From Alloascoidea africana (taxonomy: Eukaryota; Ascomycota; Alloascoideomycetes; Alloascoideales; Alloascoideaceae): DNA of 64,000 bases. The position numbers and the translations under genes are program-made. Of this stretch, positions 41,365-51,660 are shown piece after piece. Every line of letters starts with the position of its first letter. The first letter of the stretch is position 1. The stretch is from NCBI GenBank assembly GCA_030581615.1, contig JAKTTT010000026.1, positions 221,172 through 285,171 of the forward strand, given 5' to 3'. The notes under the pieces are model-generated. The model had not been told where the DNA came from, did not search any database, and worked only from the letters and a program-made list of their open reading frames with translations.

Positions 41365-41376
41365 AAAAATTAAAAA
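41365..41376 (-). terminator. Pol III T-run terminator of tRNA-Glu
   Basis: Directly after the discriminator base on the minus strand the sequence reads TTTTTA then further T's, the expected Pol III stop. Confidence 0.85.
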
Positions 41377-41448
41377 CTCCGAAACGGGGAATTGAACCCC
41401 GATTTGCCCGGTGAGAGCGGACCGTGCTAGCCATTACACTATTTCGGA
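41377..41448 (-). tRNA. tRNA-Glu (anticodon CTC)
   Basis: This is a 72-nt cloverleaf on the minus strand. Acceptor TCCGAAA pairs with TTTCGGA and the discriminator is G. The D-arm region is TAGTGTAATGGCTA, the anticodon loop reads CTCTCAC with anticodon CTC, and the T-arm has GGGTTCAATTCCC. The body resembles yeast tRNA-Glu. It is the CTC isoacceptor, which reads GAG, not the more common TTC type. No intron. Confidence 0.95.
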
Positions 41449-43125
41449 CGTTTTTTATTTTGAAATTTTGAACAACAATATCTCGAAAAGCATTGCTGCT
41501 GTTCTTGTATTTCTAAATTTATTCAATATTCGTTTTGTTTATACACTTCTTCTCAATTTCAGAGACAATACACTGTAGATATGAAATCTTTAGTATAAAT
41601 AATTAGCTATATAGGGAATCTGTCTAAAGATGCTCAGATATAGAAAGGTAGACGTGAATGATATCTTTCTGTCAGGAAACTTTTAAAGAGAAGCAAATAA
41701 AAAGAGGAAGTTCTGCAAGTAAAATGAAGTAAACAATGATCAATAAAATTAGTCAATAAGGAAATATTGATGAAATAGGACTCATTGAGTCATGTTGTAA
41801 GAACTGCGAATACCACTGCCACTTGATACTGTACAGTGGAACGGAGCTCAGAAATGTTCTCTTTTCCACGACGTTATAAAACCTTTCTCGAAAGGTTGCG
41901 CAAGTAGGTAGAACTTACTTGCAGATACAAAATGGAGCATATTCAAAGTTTTTTATCCAACGTTACCGGTATTTGAGTTCCTATTCGGCCTTTCTTCCTC
42001 TTGTTCGCAGTTGGCTACTGCTTCTTGCTGAGAATTTTTGATAGCTTTTCTACAGTAACTGTTAAGTGTTACATGCACTACTGACTTTTACTTTTGAATT
42101 TGGTAGTATATTGTTCCCCTATAGTGCCGGAAAGGAAGATTAAAAAGCTTTCTATACGCCACCCCTGATCTCTTCTTCATGCCACCTATTGATAACTGTT
42201 GAATCACGACTATAACCATCAGAGTGGAGGCTATGTTCTCTCACATGTCAGAAAAAGGTCTAGGTTATAGGCTTTGTATTGTTTTTGTTTACGCCTCTTA
42301 TTAGGGGAGTTTGAAGAGCATCAAATTTATAATTTCGATAGAAAATATACTGCAAAATATCAGAACCCAGTCTATTGGCACCACCTCCTAACGTGATAAA
42401 ATCAAAAGATATAGCGATATTGCTATTGCAAACTACAGGTCGGCTCTGGGTGAAGCATATGTTGTGTAATATGGGAAACTGATGCCAAGCTTTTGCATCA
42501 GTTCAACGTTGAAAGCGCCCTTGAATCTACTGTTATCGTCTGAACTGAACTTGTTCTTGCTATTTTTGTCTAGCATTTGGGTCCGGGTTGACTTGGCTCA
42601 AGTGCGCCGCTATTCATCTAGCATAGACATTCCTTCTAGATTCAACAGCTATGTCGGAGAAATAGTGAGTCCGTGGCTTCTCATAAATTGGTACCTTTAG
42701 CTTTTATTAATTTACTGCCCTTGAAATTTGTTCGCCTGAGTCAATAAAATTGCCCAATAGAATTCCTTATCTTGACCTGTACTTGAATTGTGTTGTTTCC
42801 AACTGTTTACCATCTGACTGGTTATTCCCCATTTGCCTTTACATTCAAACTAAAAGTGCTCATTGTGGGAATCTTTGATAGCTTCGCTGACACCAGATGA
42901 TGCTGATAATGAATCGAGTAAAGTAGATAAGGGCCCTGAGCGAGATTGGAAACAATAAGGCAAGAACGCACTTGGATAAATGACAGAACTAGACGATTCT
43001 CATAGGCACTTTATCGTTTCACTCCAAGATACTGTCACCCTGCCTTTGAGTGTGGTGTGCGGATGTAAGCGGTATCTTCTGGGAAAAGAGTAATTACCAG
43101 ACACTAACCTTCTCAAGACCATCAA
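41449..43125. other. Gene-poor AT-rich region between tRNA-Glu and POL32
   Basis: No supported gene. The longest frame is a 72-codon plus-strand ORF at 42482-42700, with no motif. The last few hundred bases are the POL32 promoter. Confidence 0.5.
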
Positions 43126-44882
43126 ATGAGCAAAGAGGCAGAAAAATATCTCTCACTGAAGTTACTAAATGAAGGAAAGCCTGTATGAGTTTACAGATTT
43201 TTTTATGCTAGCTTCACCAGATTGCTGACTACTCTTTAGGTGACGTATCGATTATTAAGTCGCGCTATTGGCGTTTCTGTGTCAGACGCGAAACAGTAAG
43301 TTGGACAAACCTCCACCTTTCGCAACTGTTTGAGGGATATGCACTAATTCACTTGCCTAGTCATTTATTTTCATTTTATGAAAACCATAATCGACAGAGC
43401 CCTGGATCTATACATGCCACATATGCGTTAACAGGAACGCCAAAAGTTGAAAACGCGAAAGTAGATGAGAGCGAGCTACTTCTTTCAACAATTGTACTGT
43501 GCTCAGAAAAGTCATTAGATGGTATGGCCAATTTGTGAATGAGCTGATAAGATTCAATATCTAATTAACATTGCAAAGCGGAGAAATCCAAGTTGAAGAA
43601 GATTTTCTCGATTCACATATATAGTGTTGAGCCCTCGCCATTGAAAGTGAGCAACTGGACTATACCTGCTTTTGGCATAATTACTGACTATATTATAGGA
43701 TATCAGCGAACTTTCAGCTGTTTCTCGAGAGATAACGGAAGAGTACGATTATAAAATTGACGAGTCCAAGTGCAAGTTGTATGGCATCATTAAACCACCG
43801 GCATTCTTGAAAGTATGTTTATATTATGTCCCAGATTCAGGGAAAGTCGAGCTAATAGAAATAGGAAACCAAAAATGGGCCAATGAAGGCTCCCGAGAAT
43901 TTTTCGATAGGACATGCGTCGAAATCAAAAGCGCCTTTCACATCGAAGAGCGCTACGCTGAGAAAATCAAAGAGCGAGACGAAGAAGAGCGCATCTCCGT
44001 TTTCGTCATTGTCCAAGTATGAACAGATTAAAGCCCGAGCGGCAAACAAAAGGGCGGAAACAGATCATACAACCGATAAGCTCAAAGACAGTTCTAAAAA
44101 TTCAACGATTCAGAAGCCTCATCCTCCAAGTAATGGTGATCTCGACAAGCCGAGGAAGTCGTCACTAGTCGAATCTCTTGAATCGAGCAGGAAAAGACCG
44201 CGTAAAGAGGCAAAGGACCTATTTGTCATCTCTAACGAAGATACAAACGAGGAGGAACTAGATGAAGATATTGAAATGAACCATGAAAAACGAAGGAAAG
44301 AAGAAGAAGATAAAAAGAAAAATCAAGAACGCTTGGAAAAGTTATTTGATGAGGATGAGGACATTGATATGGGTGAGTTTATTTTGAAGCAGGTATTGAG
44401 AAATTGGTTCTAACTGTTGAGTCCAAGACCTTGGCCTTCTTGACGAAGAAGATGAACCTCTTCAAGATGAAGACAGTGGGAAACAAAACAAGATTGTTAC
44501 CTCTGATAGTGATATGAAAGACTCAATCGGTTCTAGTCTTGCTTTATCCGAGTCAGAACCAATTACCGAAGGCGAAGATAATGATCTTCCCTCGGGCATG
44601 GAAACTAGGAAAGCTAGCATAACCCCAGACCCTAATGCAGCAAAACAAGAGAAAAAGCCTACTTCTAAGGTATCATATAAGGTAGATGAGAGAGGGTATC
44701 TAATAACCAAGTTTGATAATTCTTATTCAGATACAAGCTCTACCTCCACCGGAAGTGCTGTGTTACAACGGTTAAAAAGCGCACGGGAAAAACCGACTGG
44801 CAGTTTGAATGGAAACGGTAAAAAGACGAAAAATAAGAAATCAAAGACTCAACAATCTACCCTCTCAACTTTTTTCAAATGA
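43126..44882 (+). CDS. POL32: DNA polymerase delta subunit 3 (Pol32/Cdc27), seven exons
   Basis: Exons: 43126-43182, 43240-43295, 43361-43521, 43579-43646, 43699-43812, 43865-44372 and 44422-44882, giving 474 residues. All six introns (49-65 nt) have GT donors and AG acceptors and close in phase, with CTGAC or CTAAT-like branches in most. The N-terminal domain emerges only after joining: VTYRLLSRAIGVSVSDAK, then HATYALTG, then KKIFSIHIYSVE, matching the winged-helix part of Cdc27/p66 that binds the polymerase B-subunit. The long middle is Lys/Glu/Ser-rich and disordered. The protein ends in a canonical PCNA-binding box, QSTLSTFFK. Pol32 supports processive and translesion synthesis and break-induced replication. 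The last acceptor could shift by 6 nt (GAG or CCAAG). Confidence 0.86.
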
Positions 44883-45868
44883 GAACTATGTACAATGGAA
44901 GCTCAAACAGTACTGGTGGTTGGAGTCTTATTAAATGACAATATGATCTTCTATTCCAGTCACTGCCATAACCGGCATTTAACATAGTGTTGTTCATTCA
45001 TGCTCCACGGGATTGAACTTTTTCCAACTTTTGAATTTCGGCATTTTATTCCAACTATACTACAAACGCTTTGGAGTTATTACCAAGATCAATGTCTTCA
45101 CAAGTAATATGTCTGCAACAGTATCATAAAGTTATAGCGTTATAACATCTCGAGATTATGATCTTATTTGAAGGGCTTGGAGTTTTAATTGAGTAGGAAA
45201 GTAACGATAGCCAACATACAAGAATGAATCAAACTTGTAATAGTTTCTCTAAAACAGGTATATTTAAGATTGGTCTTTCTTAAACAAGGGAATACCTTAG
45301 TTGTAGATGAAGGAACTGATTTGCGATTACAAAAGTGTGAATTGTGATATTGATAGATAACCATAATACTTTCGGTTCTATGTTTAGAGAAGGCATAAGT
45401 AGGAGAATAAAAAGAGGTGGTCTCTGTGTCTATTGTCTAGTGCTTGCCTGGCGTTTGGTGATAATATGAGAGCATAGAGGTGAAGCTTGGTTCTCTTTAA
45501 CTGAGGTGCATTAAAGGCTTGAGTCAGTCTTATTGGAAGTGAGATCCCATGCTATTCTTTTTTTTTTCAATCCTTCTTCCATTATCTCTTTTGCCTTTGG
45601 TTCTAATTATTTGATCTAAGTAGATCAAAACGATCTTTGAAGGATTGTAATTCTCTTGAATTTCTCGTAGGTCCTTACAGATACCTTGTTTTTTGTAACC
45701 TTGTTACATTATCCTGTTATCTTAAGCATATTACTATTTTTTTTGCTTTATTTATCAAAATTTGATAAGATAACTTAATTGATTATCTATTTCTATTCTT
45801 TTGATCTCTCCTGGAATTTCATTTTAATTTCCAATATGGTCTAGCCTAAAATTTTAAACCCAAAAAAG
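44883..45868. other. Intergenic, AT-rich, no supported gene
   Basis: Holds the POL32 3' flank and T-rich DNA upstream of tRNA-Arg. Nothing gene-like. Confidence 0.55.
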
Positions 45869-45940
45869 TTCCTCGTGGCCCAATGGCAAGGCGTTCGCCT
45901 ACGAAGCGAAAGATTCCAGGTTCGACCCCTGGCGGGGAAG
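45869..45940 (+). tRNA. tRNA-Arg (anticodon ACG)
   Basis: This is a 72-nt cloverleaf. Acceptor TTCCTCG pairs with CGGGGAA (one G-T pair) and the discriminator is G. The D-arm region is GGCCCAATGGCAAGGC, the anticodon loop is CTACGAA with anticodon ACG (read as ICG), and the T-arm carries GGTTCGACCCC. The sequence closely resembles yeast tRNA-Arg(ACG). No intron. Six T follow three bases after the gene end. Confidence 0.96.
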
Positions 45941-45942
45941 AA

Positions 45943-45948
45943 TTTTTT
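45943..45948 (+). terminator. Pol III T-run terminator of tRNA-Arg
   Basis: Six T residues just after the tRNA 3' end. Confidence 0.85.
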
Positions 45949-46350
45949 GAACTTTCAGTATTTTGATTTTCTCGAGATGTTCTCTTTTTTAGACACCTAT
46001 ACAATATTCAAGGGACTGTTTGACTATCCCTAACTTTTAGTAGAGTTTCTGGGTTGCCAATCCATTAATTAATGGAATGGAGAACTACTATAGTAGGGAG
46101 CTCTGTGGTGCTCGCGTAATGGACAGGCAAACACAAGCGATGGTCTGCTTTGCTAGAGATTGTTTTTCCATGGGTAGCGATATTGTGAGTGAATAGCTAC
46201 GAGAATAGAAATCTAGAAAATATCGAGTATTGCCTCTTTTTAAAATGGCCGTTCATTGAGTTCAAGCCGTCATTGTACTTGTTTCAACTCCTCTAGATTT
46301 GACTATCGATTCGTCTAAAACTTCTTTATCGATATGATCCAATCTTTTAA

Positions 46351-47178
46351 ACTTTTGCTTTTTTAATTTTGAAACCTAGCACAAATTTCAACACTGAAAT
46401 CAGTTTGTTGTTTAATGACATCACCCCAAGTATGTATAGACCCTTCCCCAAGGATGGCACTGTAGTTCGCATGCTCCAAATTAAAAACACTGACCCATAT
46501 AAGCACATTGATCAGGTTCCGTTCTATACGTTGAATTTTAACCTACATCATTTCATTCACAATCAGGCTTTTTGAAGGAGTTTCTACCTGGTGAAGGCAG
46601 TGCTAAAAAAGCATGCTTGGCATCCCTAGACGTCTGGTTAGATTCCAACGAATGAACTCGGAGATACTTTTCTTGAAACAATCCCTTTATTTTGACACTT
46701 TTCGATCATTAACAATTTTGGGTGAAGAGGGTATACGAAAAAGAACCACATTTGCAATGATAGAAAGCAATTTTTGGGACTACACAACTATAGTACGCAT
46801 TTAGATCTGGTTTTTCCTTATGTGCGTTTAGAAGTAATGCAGAAGCACTTGACTTATCAACCAACGTTTACTAACAATAATTATGTTTATGAGATCGAAG
46901 TGATTGGGGAAAACTTTGGATATGCTTTATCTAAAGATTTAGACGCCTACCCCCTTTTGACTAGGAATGACGTTTTCCCCCATGTTTTTACTGTTTCGTG
47001 TTGGCGTTTTAACATCTGGGTTTATCGTCCAGTTTTTCCGGGTGGTTTCAAGAGTTTTGGAATATTCTGTTCCAGTGTTTGTATTTCTGTGGAAAAATCG
47101 TTGTACCTATGCTCTACCCCAACGAAAGGCAAAAAGCAAAACAGAAAACGTGTGACTTTATACATAGACAAGCTCTAA
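46351..47178 (+). pseudogene. Probable frameshifted relic of an unrecognised protein gene
   Basis: Four protein-like segments follow one another with almost no gap but in different frames. They run from about 46351 to 46575, 46566 to 46652, 46613 to 46804, and 46774 onward to about 47000. Their translations are well mixed in composition (for example RPFPKDGTVVRMLQIKNTD, LKEFLPGEGSAKKACLASL, NSEILFLKQSLYFDTFRSL and YVYEIEVIGENFGYALSKD), unlike the Lys/Asn/Phe noise of nearby spacers. Each shift has the same sign (-1), and no introns fit because the segments abut. A fifth segment in another frame (about 46985-47155) looks membrane-like. I do not recognise the family. A recently disabled gene is the simplest reading; chance is the alternative. 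Confidence 0.4.
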
Positions 47179-47504
47179 ACATGAAATAGATGAAGATCTC
47201 TGTGGACGAGAAACGGGGGTCGCACTAGGCCGAAGCTCTGGACTTTTCTCTCCAGGATGGCCAACCAGCCTCGCGATAACGGATCGCAGACTCCATGGGG
47301 TCCAGACCCCGATCAGCGAGCCAGCGAAGAACCGAAGAACCGAAGAACCAGCGAGCGAGACAGAAGATCAAACCAATTCGAAGGTTTACGAAGCAGGGAC
47401 TCTGTGAAAAGTTCAGGGGTCGCCGGGGGGCTTTAGTTCTGCCAAACGGCAGCCAGCCCCGGACACAACTGGCGTGGTATTTATAGAACGGGCCCAGGAC
47501 CAAG

Positions 47505-47510
47505 TATAAA
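47505..47510 (+). promoter_or_regulatory. TATA box of the GPI wall-protein gene
   Basis: TATAAA 57 bp before the start codon, in a GC-rich promoter that also has a TTTATAG-like box at about 47479-47486. Confidence 0.5.
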
Positions 47511-47566
47511 ACTCCTCCACTGCCTCCTGATCTCCACCCCAACTCCATATCCAACTCTCAACAAAC

Positions 47567-48394
47567 ATGAAATTCGCGACTTCTCTTTACACTGGCACAC
47601 TGGCACTTGCCTCGCTGGCCGCAGCGCAGCCTCTGGTCCTCACGAAAACCGTCTACGTTAACGCGGAGGGAAAGGTGGTCGAGCCGACCCCTACCTCGCA
47701 AGAGGAAACGATTGCTTCCACCTGTGTGCCTCACACCGCGACCTGGCTAGGGGGCAATGGCCATCTGTGGTCGACGACGGTGTTTGCCTCGCCCGAGGTC
47801 GTCACAAACGAGTGCTACGGCAGGGGAACGTGGGTCGTTGGTGAAGACGGATCAACCAGTGTCTCCAGCTTCTACAGCTACCCCATTTCGACCTACTATA
47901 CTTCTTTCGAGACCACCCAGCACGACTCGGGCTCCACCTGGGACTTCACGACGACCTTCACTTACTACGTTCCCACGTCGGTCGAGTACGGCAGCTGCGA
48001 GCTCTCCACGTCGACCTTCACGACGGGCACCTACACGGTGACTCGCACGGTGGGCAAGTGGACTGGAACCGAGTATGCGTTCTGCACTCCCGAAACCACT
48101 GCGACCGTCACTTTGCCCAGCACGACTTACACGACGACCGAGCACGAGGTAGAGATCCACACGGGAGAGGCCGGCGTCATTGACGATGCCAGGGCAAAGG
48201 TCAAGCGAGACGACGACGACCATGATGATGATGATGACGACGACGACAAGGCTTTTCACCAGTCTGCCTCCACTGTGACCCGAACGCAAACCGCTTCGTC
48301 TTCTTCCAACGCCGCAGTGGCTCCAAGCCAAGCTTTTTCGCTTTATCCCGTTGCTGCTGGACTACTTTCCGCTTTGTCCGTTCTCCTTCTCTAA
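47567..48394 (+). CDS. GPI-anchored cell-wall protein
   Basis: 275 residues. A signal peptide (MKFATSLYTGTLALASLAAA) leads into a Thr/Ser/Tyr-rich body with a few cysteines (TCVPHTATW, NECYGRGTW, YGSCELSTS and AFCTPETTA), then an acidic His/Asp run (about residues 215-227) right after a KR dibasic site. Next come a Ser-rich spacer and a hydrophobic tail (FSLYPVAAGLLSALSVLLL) typical of GPI attachment, with the likely omega site in the SSSNAA region. The likely mature location is the plasma membrane or the glucan wall. Codon use is markedly richer in G and C at third positions than in neighbouring genes, which often marks high expression in yeasts. It does not match a named family that I can identify. 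No intron. Confidence 0.8.
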   Translation: MKFATSLYTGTLALASLAAAQPLVLTKTVYVNAEGKVVEPTPTSQEETIASTCVPHTATWLGGNGHLWSTTVFASPEVVTNECYGRGTWVVGEDGSTSVSSFYSYPISTYYTSFETTQHDSGSTWDFTTTFTYYVPTSVEYGSCELSTSTFTTGTYTVTRTVGKWTGTEYAFCTPETTATVTLPSTTYTTTEHEVEIHTGEAGVIDDARAKVKRDDDDHDDDDDDDDKAFHQSASTVTRTQTASSSSNAAVAPSQAFSLYPVAAGLLSALSVLLL

Positions 48395-48899
48395 AGAGAT
48401 TAAAGTTTCCATCTCATCTCGTTGCTCTTCCCGATTGTGATCGGGTCCATTTTCAAAACCTAATTCACTCCACTCACTAATGAATCACCATCTTTAATCG
48501 ACGAATTCTCTCATTAATCAATACTGTTTAACGACATGCATGACTTTTCATCTCTCCTAATACTATCTTTTAATCAGCATGGTTTTATTTTTTGCATCGG
48601 TTTTTCCCAGGTCTTTAGAACTTGTTTTGTCCTTCTTGCACCCCCAGTTTTTTCTTTCGCATTACGTGTGTATCACGATCTTAAAAAGTTTACCAAATAA
48701 TGAATCAATCAATCAATGTAAAAGAATCACATATTTACAAGAACGTAGTACAGTGTATATCCATATATTAAACATAGCAAATTGATCTAGTACCAAGTGA
48801 ATGCAGGAAGAGAAAATAAACAGCAAACAAAAAAAAAACATACTATATTTTGAACGCATCAAACAGGTCTTATTAGATTAAACAAAAACTCGAATTGTA
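48395..48899. other. Convergent intergenic region
   Basis: AT-rich, holding the 3' ends of the GPI protein gene and the acyl-CoA synthetase gene; no other feature seen. Confidence 0.6.
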
Positions 48900-50993
48900 C
48901 TATGAGTTTGCATTGTACAAGGCATCAACAGCACCTTGATTATCCTTCAAAATATCTTTCCTCTTCAATTTTTGAGCGCTTGTGAGGAAACCATTCTGAG
49001 GAGACCATTCGACATCGGTGAGAACAACACCGAGCAAAAGTTGGATACCGGCAAGACCCTGTTCTTTACCCGTTTGTAAAATACTCTTGTGGACCTGTTT
49101 CTGGATCTTTTCATTCTTGACAAGTTTGCTCAACTCCTGTTCTTCCTCTGGGATTCCCAATTTCTTAGCAAGTAGTTTTAATTGTGCTTCGTTGGGGAAG
49201 ACAATGCCGATTGGCTTGACTTTGTTCTCATCGGCATAGCAGCATATGCTGTGTACGTTCAGATTGGATCTGTAAACGGACTCAATAAGTTCAAGTGCAA
49301 TGTATTCACCGTTCAAAGTCTTGATAAGGTTCTTTCTACGGTCAATCAGTTTCAACTGGCCGGTCTTTGTCCACTCGCCAATGTCTCCACTACGGAACCA
49401 TCCGTCCTCTGTATAGGCATTGCTCGTCTCTTCGCTATTTTTAAAGTATTCGGGACTTACGGCTGCACCTTTTATTAGGACCTCACCCTGGTTGTTTTTC
49501 GCAAAGTATCCAGCTTCAGGCACATCTATCAATTTTATGGTCACAGCACCAACGATGGCGCCTGCGACGCCGAGTTCAAAATGGTCAGGAGAGGTAATTG
49601 TGCAATTTGCGTTGGTTTCAGTGAGACCATAACCCAGAAGCATGGGTGCGATGATTGTACTGATGAACTGCTGGGTGGAGACGGAGATTGCAGAGCCACC
49701 ATTCATAATGTATCTGAGTTTACCGCCTGTAGCCTCTTTCACTTTTTTGAAGATAACCTTGTCGAGAATGGAAGAACCGGGAATTTTGTATCTGTTCATG
49801 GATATCTTCAAGTTGTAAGCGGCCCAAAAAAGCTGTTGGGTCAGGGGAGGCAAGGCATTGACCTGGGCCACGATACCCTTGCGGACGGTTTCCCAAACTG
49901 CAGCAACGCCAACCATGATGGTGGGCTTGTACTCAGTAATATCTCCCACACAGTTTCTCATGGATCCGCTGGAAAGGGTTCGGACGGAGGCATAACCTAG
50001 AGTTGCACCCCACCAGAAACACACGAGTTCGTAGGTGAGTTCAAAAATGTGGGCCAGTGGCAGGAAGGCAAGGCCTCTATCCTTCTTGTCGAAGATCCTG
50101 TGGGGCAGGAGGGAGGTGAGGCCTGAGACGCCGGCGACCACGTTCGAATGGAGCAACACGACGCCCTTCGGGGCGCCGGTGGAGCCGGAGGTGTACATGA
50201 TGGTGCAAATATCGTCTGGCTTCGGAGGGTGGGGTTCGATTTCGGAGTTGAGATTGCCCAATTCTAGAACCTTGTCGTAGGACACAACCTTGATGTCGGG
50301 TCTTGAGAGGAGGATCTCGTCCAGGGCTGATTTTGCGTCTCTGTAGAGCTTGCCGCCCTGTCTCTTGTCGTTTTCCGAGATTTCTTCAGAGTGGATGAGG
50401 TATTTTACAGAGACCAGGTGCTTGAGAGGGTTGACCAATGAGCGCAACAGAGCATTGTCGGTGAAGATTGCGGCGGAATCTGTTTCTGCGATGGAGTGGG
50501 ACAGGCCAGCTTCGCCAAGAGTGTCGTATGCGGTCACTATGGGGATTGACTGAGTTCCGCAAGCGAGGAAGACTTGGAGCCATTTGTGCGAAGTGGAGGC
50601 ATACAGATGGAGTCTGTTTTTGTTTTCTGGTTCTAGACCCAGAGACAAAAGCCCCCTGCCAAAGGCTTCGATTGTGAGACGCAGTTGGGTGAAGCTGATG
50701 TACTTGTAGCCTGATTTCTCAAAGTACTGCCATGCCTTTTCTACAGTAGTTTCTTGGCCATTCACGACCTTGACGATTTTTTTCTTTTCTTCGTGGACCT
50801 CCAGCAGATCTCTCCATCCCATAGCATGGTGGCACTGATGTTGTTGTGCACACTCGTTGAAGAATTCGTAGATCGTGTTGCAAGTGAGGCCAGCAGGACG
50901 GACAGAAGGCCCGTCTTTCATGGGGGCCGTTCTGCGAGGAGCCGTTTCGCCGGGAAGAGGGTCGCCCACGGGGACGTTGACCTGTTGTGTCAT
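48900..50993 (-). CDS. FAA1: Long-chain fatty acyl-CoA synthetase (Faa1/Faa4 type)
   Basis: 697 residues, intronless. The enzyme activates long-chain fatty acids to acyl-CoA via an acyl-adenylate, for lipid synthesis and protein acylation. Motifs of the adenylate-forming superfamily are all present: TIMYTSGSTGAPKGVVL (P-loop-like AMP-binding motif), LGYGLTETNANCT, then GWFRSGDIGEW, and LKLIDRRKNLIKTLNGEYIALE (FACS signature). Length and N-terminal arrangement (QQHQCHHAMGWRD) match Faa1/Faa4 and not the peroxisomal Faa2; there is no peroxisomal C-terminal signal (it ends NANS). Whether the genome has one or two such genes cannot be seen. Its promoter contains a pentamer repeat and abuts the GC island at 51180. 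Confidence 0.95.
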   Translation of the reverse strand: MTQQVNVPVGDPLPGETAPRRTAPMKDGPSVRPAGLTCNTIYEFFNECAQQHQCHHAMGWRDLLEVHEEKKKIVKVVNGQETTVEKAWQYFEKSGYKYISFTQLRLTIEAFGRGLLSLGLEPENKNRLHLYASTSHKWLQVFLACGTQSIPIVTAYDTLGEAGLSHSIAETDSAAIFTDNALLRSLVNPLKHLVSVKYLIHSEEISENDKRQGGKLYRDAKSALDEILLSRPDIKVVSYDKVLELGNLNSEIEPHPPKPDDICTIMYTSGSTGAPKGVVLLHSNVVAGVSGLTSLLPHRIFDKKDRGLAFLPLAHIFELTYELVCFWWGATLGYASVRTLSSGSMRNCVGDITEYKPTIMVGVAAVWETVRKGIVAQVNALPPLTQQLFWAAYNLKISMNRYKIPGSSILDKVIFKKVKEATGGKLRYIMNGGSAISVSTQQFISTIIAPMLLGYGLTETNANCTITSPDHFELGVAGAIVGAVTIKLIDVPEAGYFAKNNQGEVLIKGAAVSPEYFKNSEETSNAYTEDGWFRSGDIGEWTKTGQLKLIDRRKNLIKTLNGEYIALELIESVYRSNLNVHSICCYADENKVKPIGIVFPNEAQLKLLAKKLGIPEEEQELSKLVKNEKIQKQVHKSILQTGKEQGLAGIQLLLGVVLTDVEWSPQNGFLTSAQKLKRKDILKDNQGAVDALYNANS

Positions 50994-51089
50994 TGAGGTG
51001 ATGTGGGTGTGTTATTGCGAGGGCTCCAGACAGAGCAGATCAGAGTGGTCGATGTGTGGGTGGCGAGGAGATGAGACCAAGAACAACAA

Positions 51090-51116
51090 AAGAGAAGAGA
51101 AGAGAAGAGAAGAGAG
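51090..51116. repeat. AGAAG-type pentanucleotide tandem repeat in the FAA promoter
   Basis: About five tandem copies of AGAGA/AGAAG units, roughly 100 bp upstream of the FAA1/4 start codon. Confidence 0.85.
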
Positions 51117-51184
51117 ATGGGGTAGAGAAAAGTGCAAAGTGCAAATTGCAAATGTTGGCGGCGGGCTGATTATATATCAAGCGC

Positions 51185-51660
51185 CAACAGGCAGACCCGT
51201 AAAGTTTGTTGGGCTGCGGTGCCCGGGCGCGTCCGGGGCTTCCGTCACTCCTACGCCGGCCCGGCGGGTGCGTTACCAGCGACAAGCGGCAGCTCGCAGA
51301 CCGGGTCCGGAGAAGCCGTGCGGGTGCCGTCACCAAGCACCTGCGACGGTGGCGTAGCGGGGCGCATGGATGCGGGTACAGACCGCTCGGTCCCGTGCGG
51401 CCGAGCTCTCCGGGGCCGCGCATCGGGTGAACCGGAGAGCCGGTTCCTGCGGCGTGGAGTGTCGCCCACGTACGACCCGGCCGGCCCGGCCGGGTCCGGG
51501 GCGCGCAGGGCCGCGCCAGGATCGCGGAGAAGCGAGGCGCCCAGACGGTCTTTCAGCCGCAGCCGCAAGCATCGGAGCGCAGTGTTCCGCCGCGGGCTGC
51601 TGCAGAGGGGCGCGGGCGTGCGCAGGGCCCGCAGCTCTGGCTCAAACCAGCTGGGGGCGA
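51185..51660. other. Very GC-rich island
   Basis: About 475 bp in which G and C dominate strongly, against an AT-rich genome background. As a result, several frames on both strands are open throughout. It lies between FAA1/4 and COA6, covers the C-terminal half of the frame at 51251-52003, and contains many CpG steps (CGGCCCGGCC-like runs). Confidence 0.75.
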
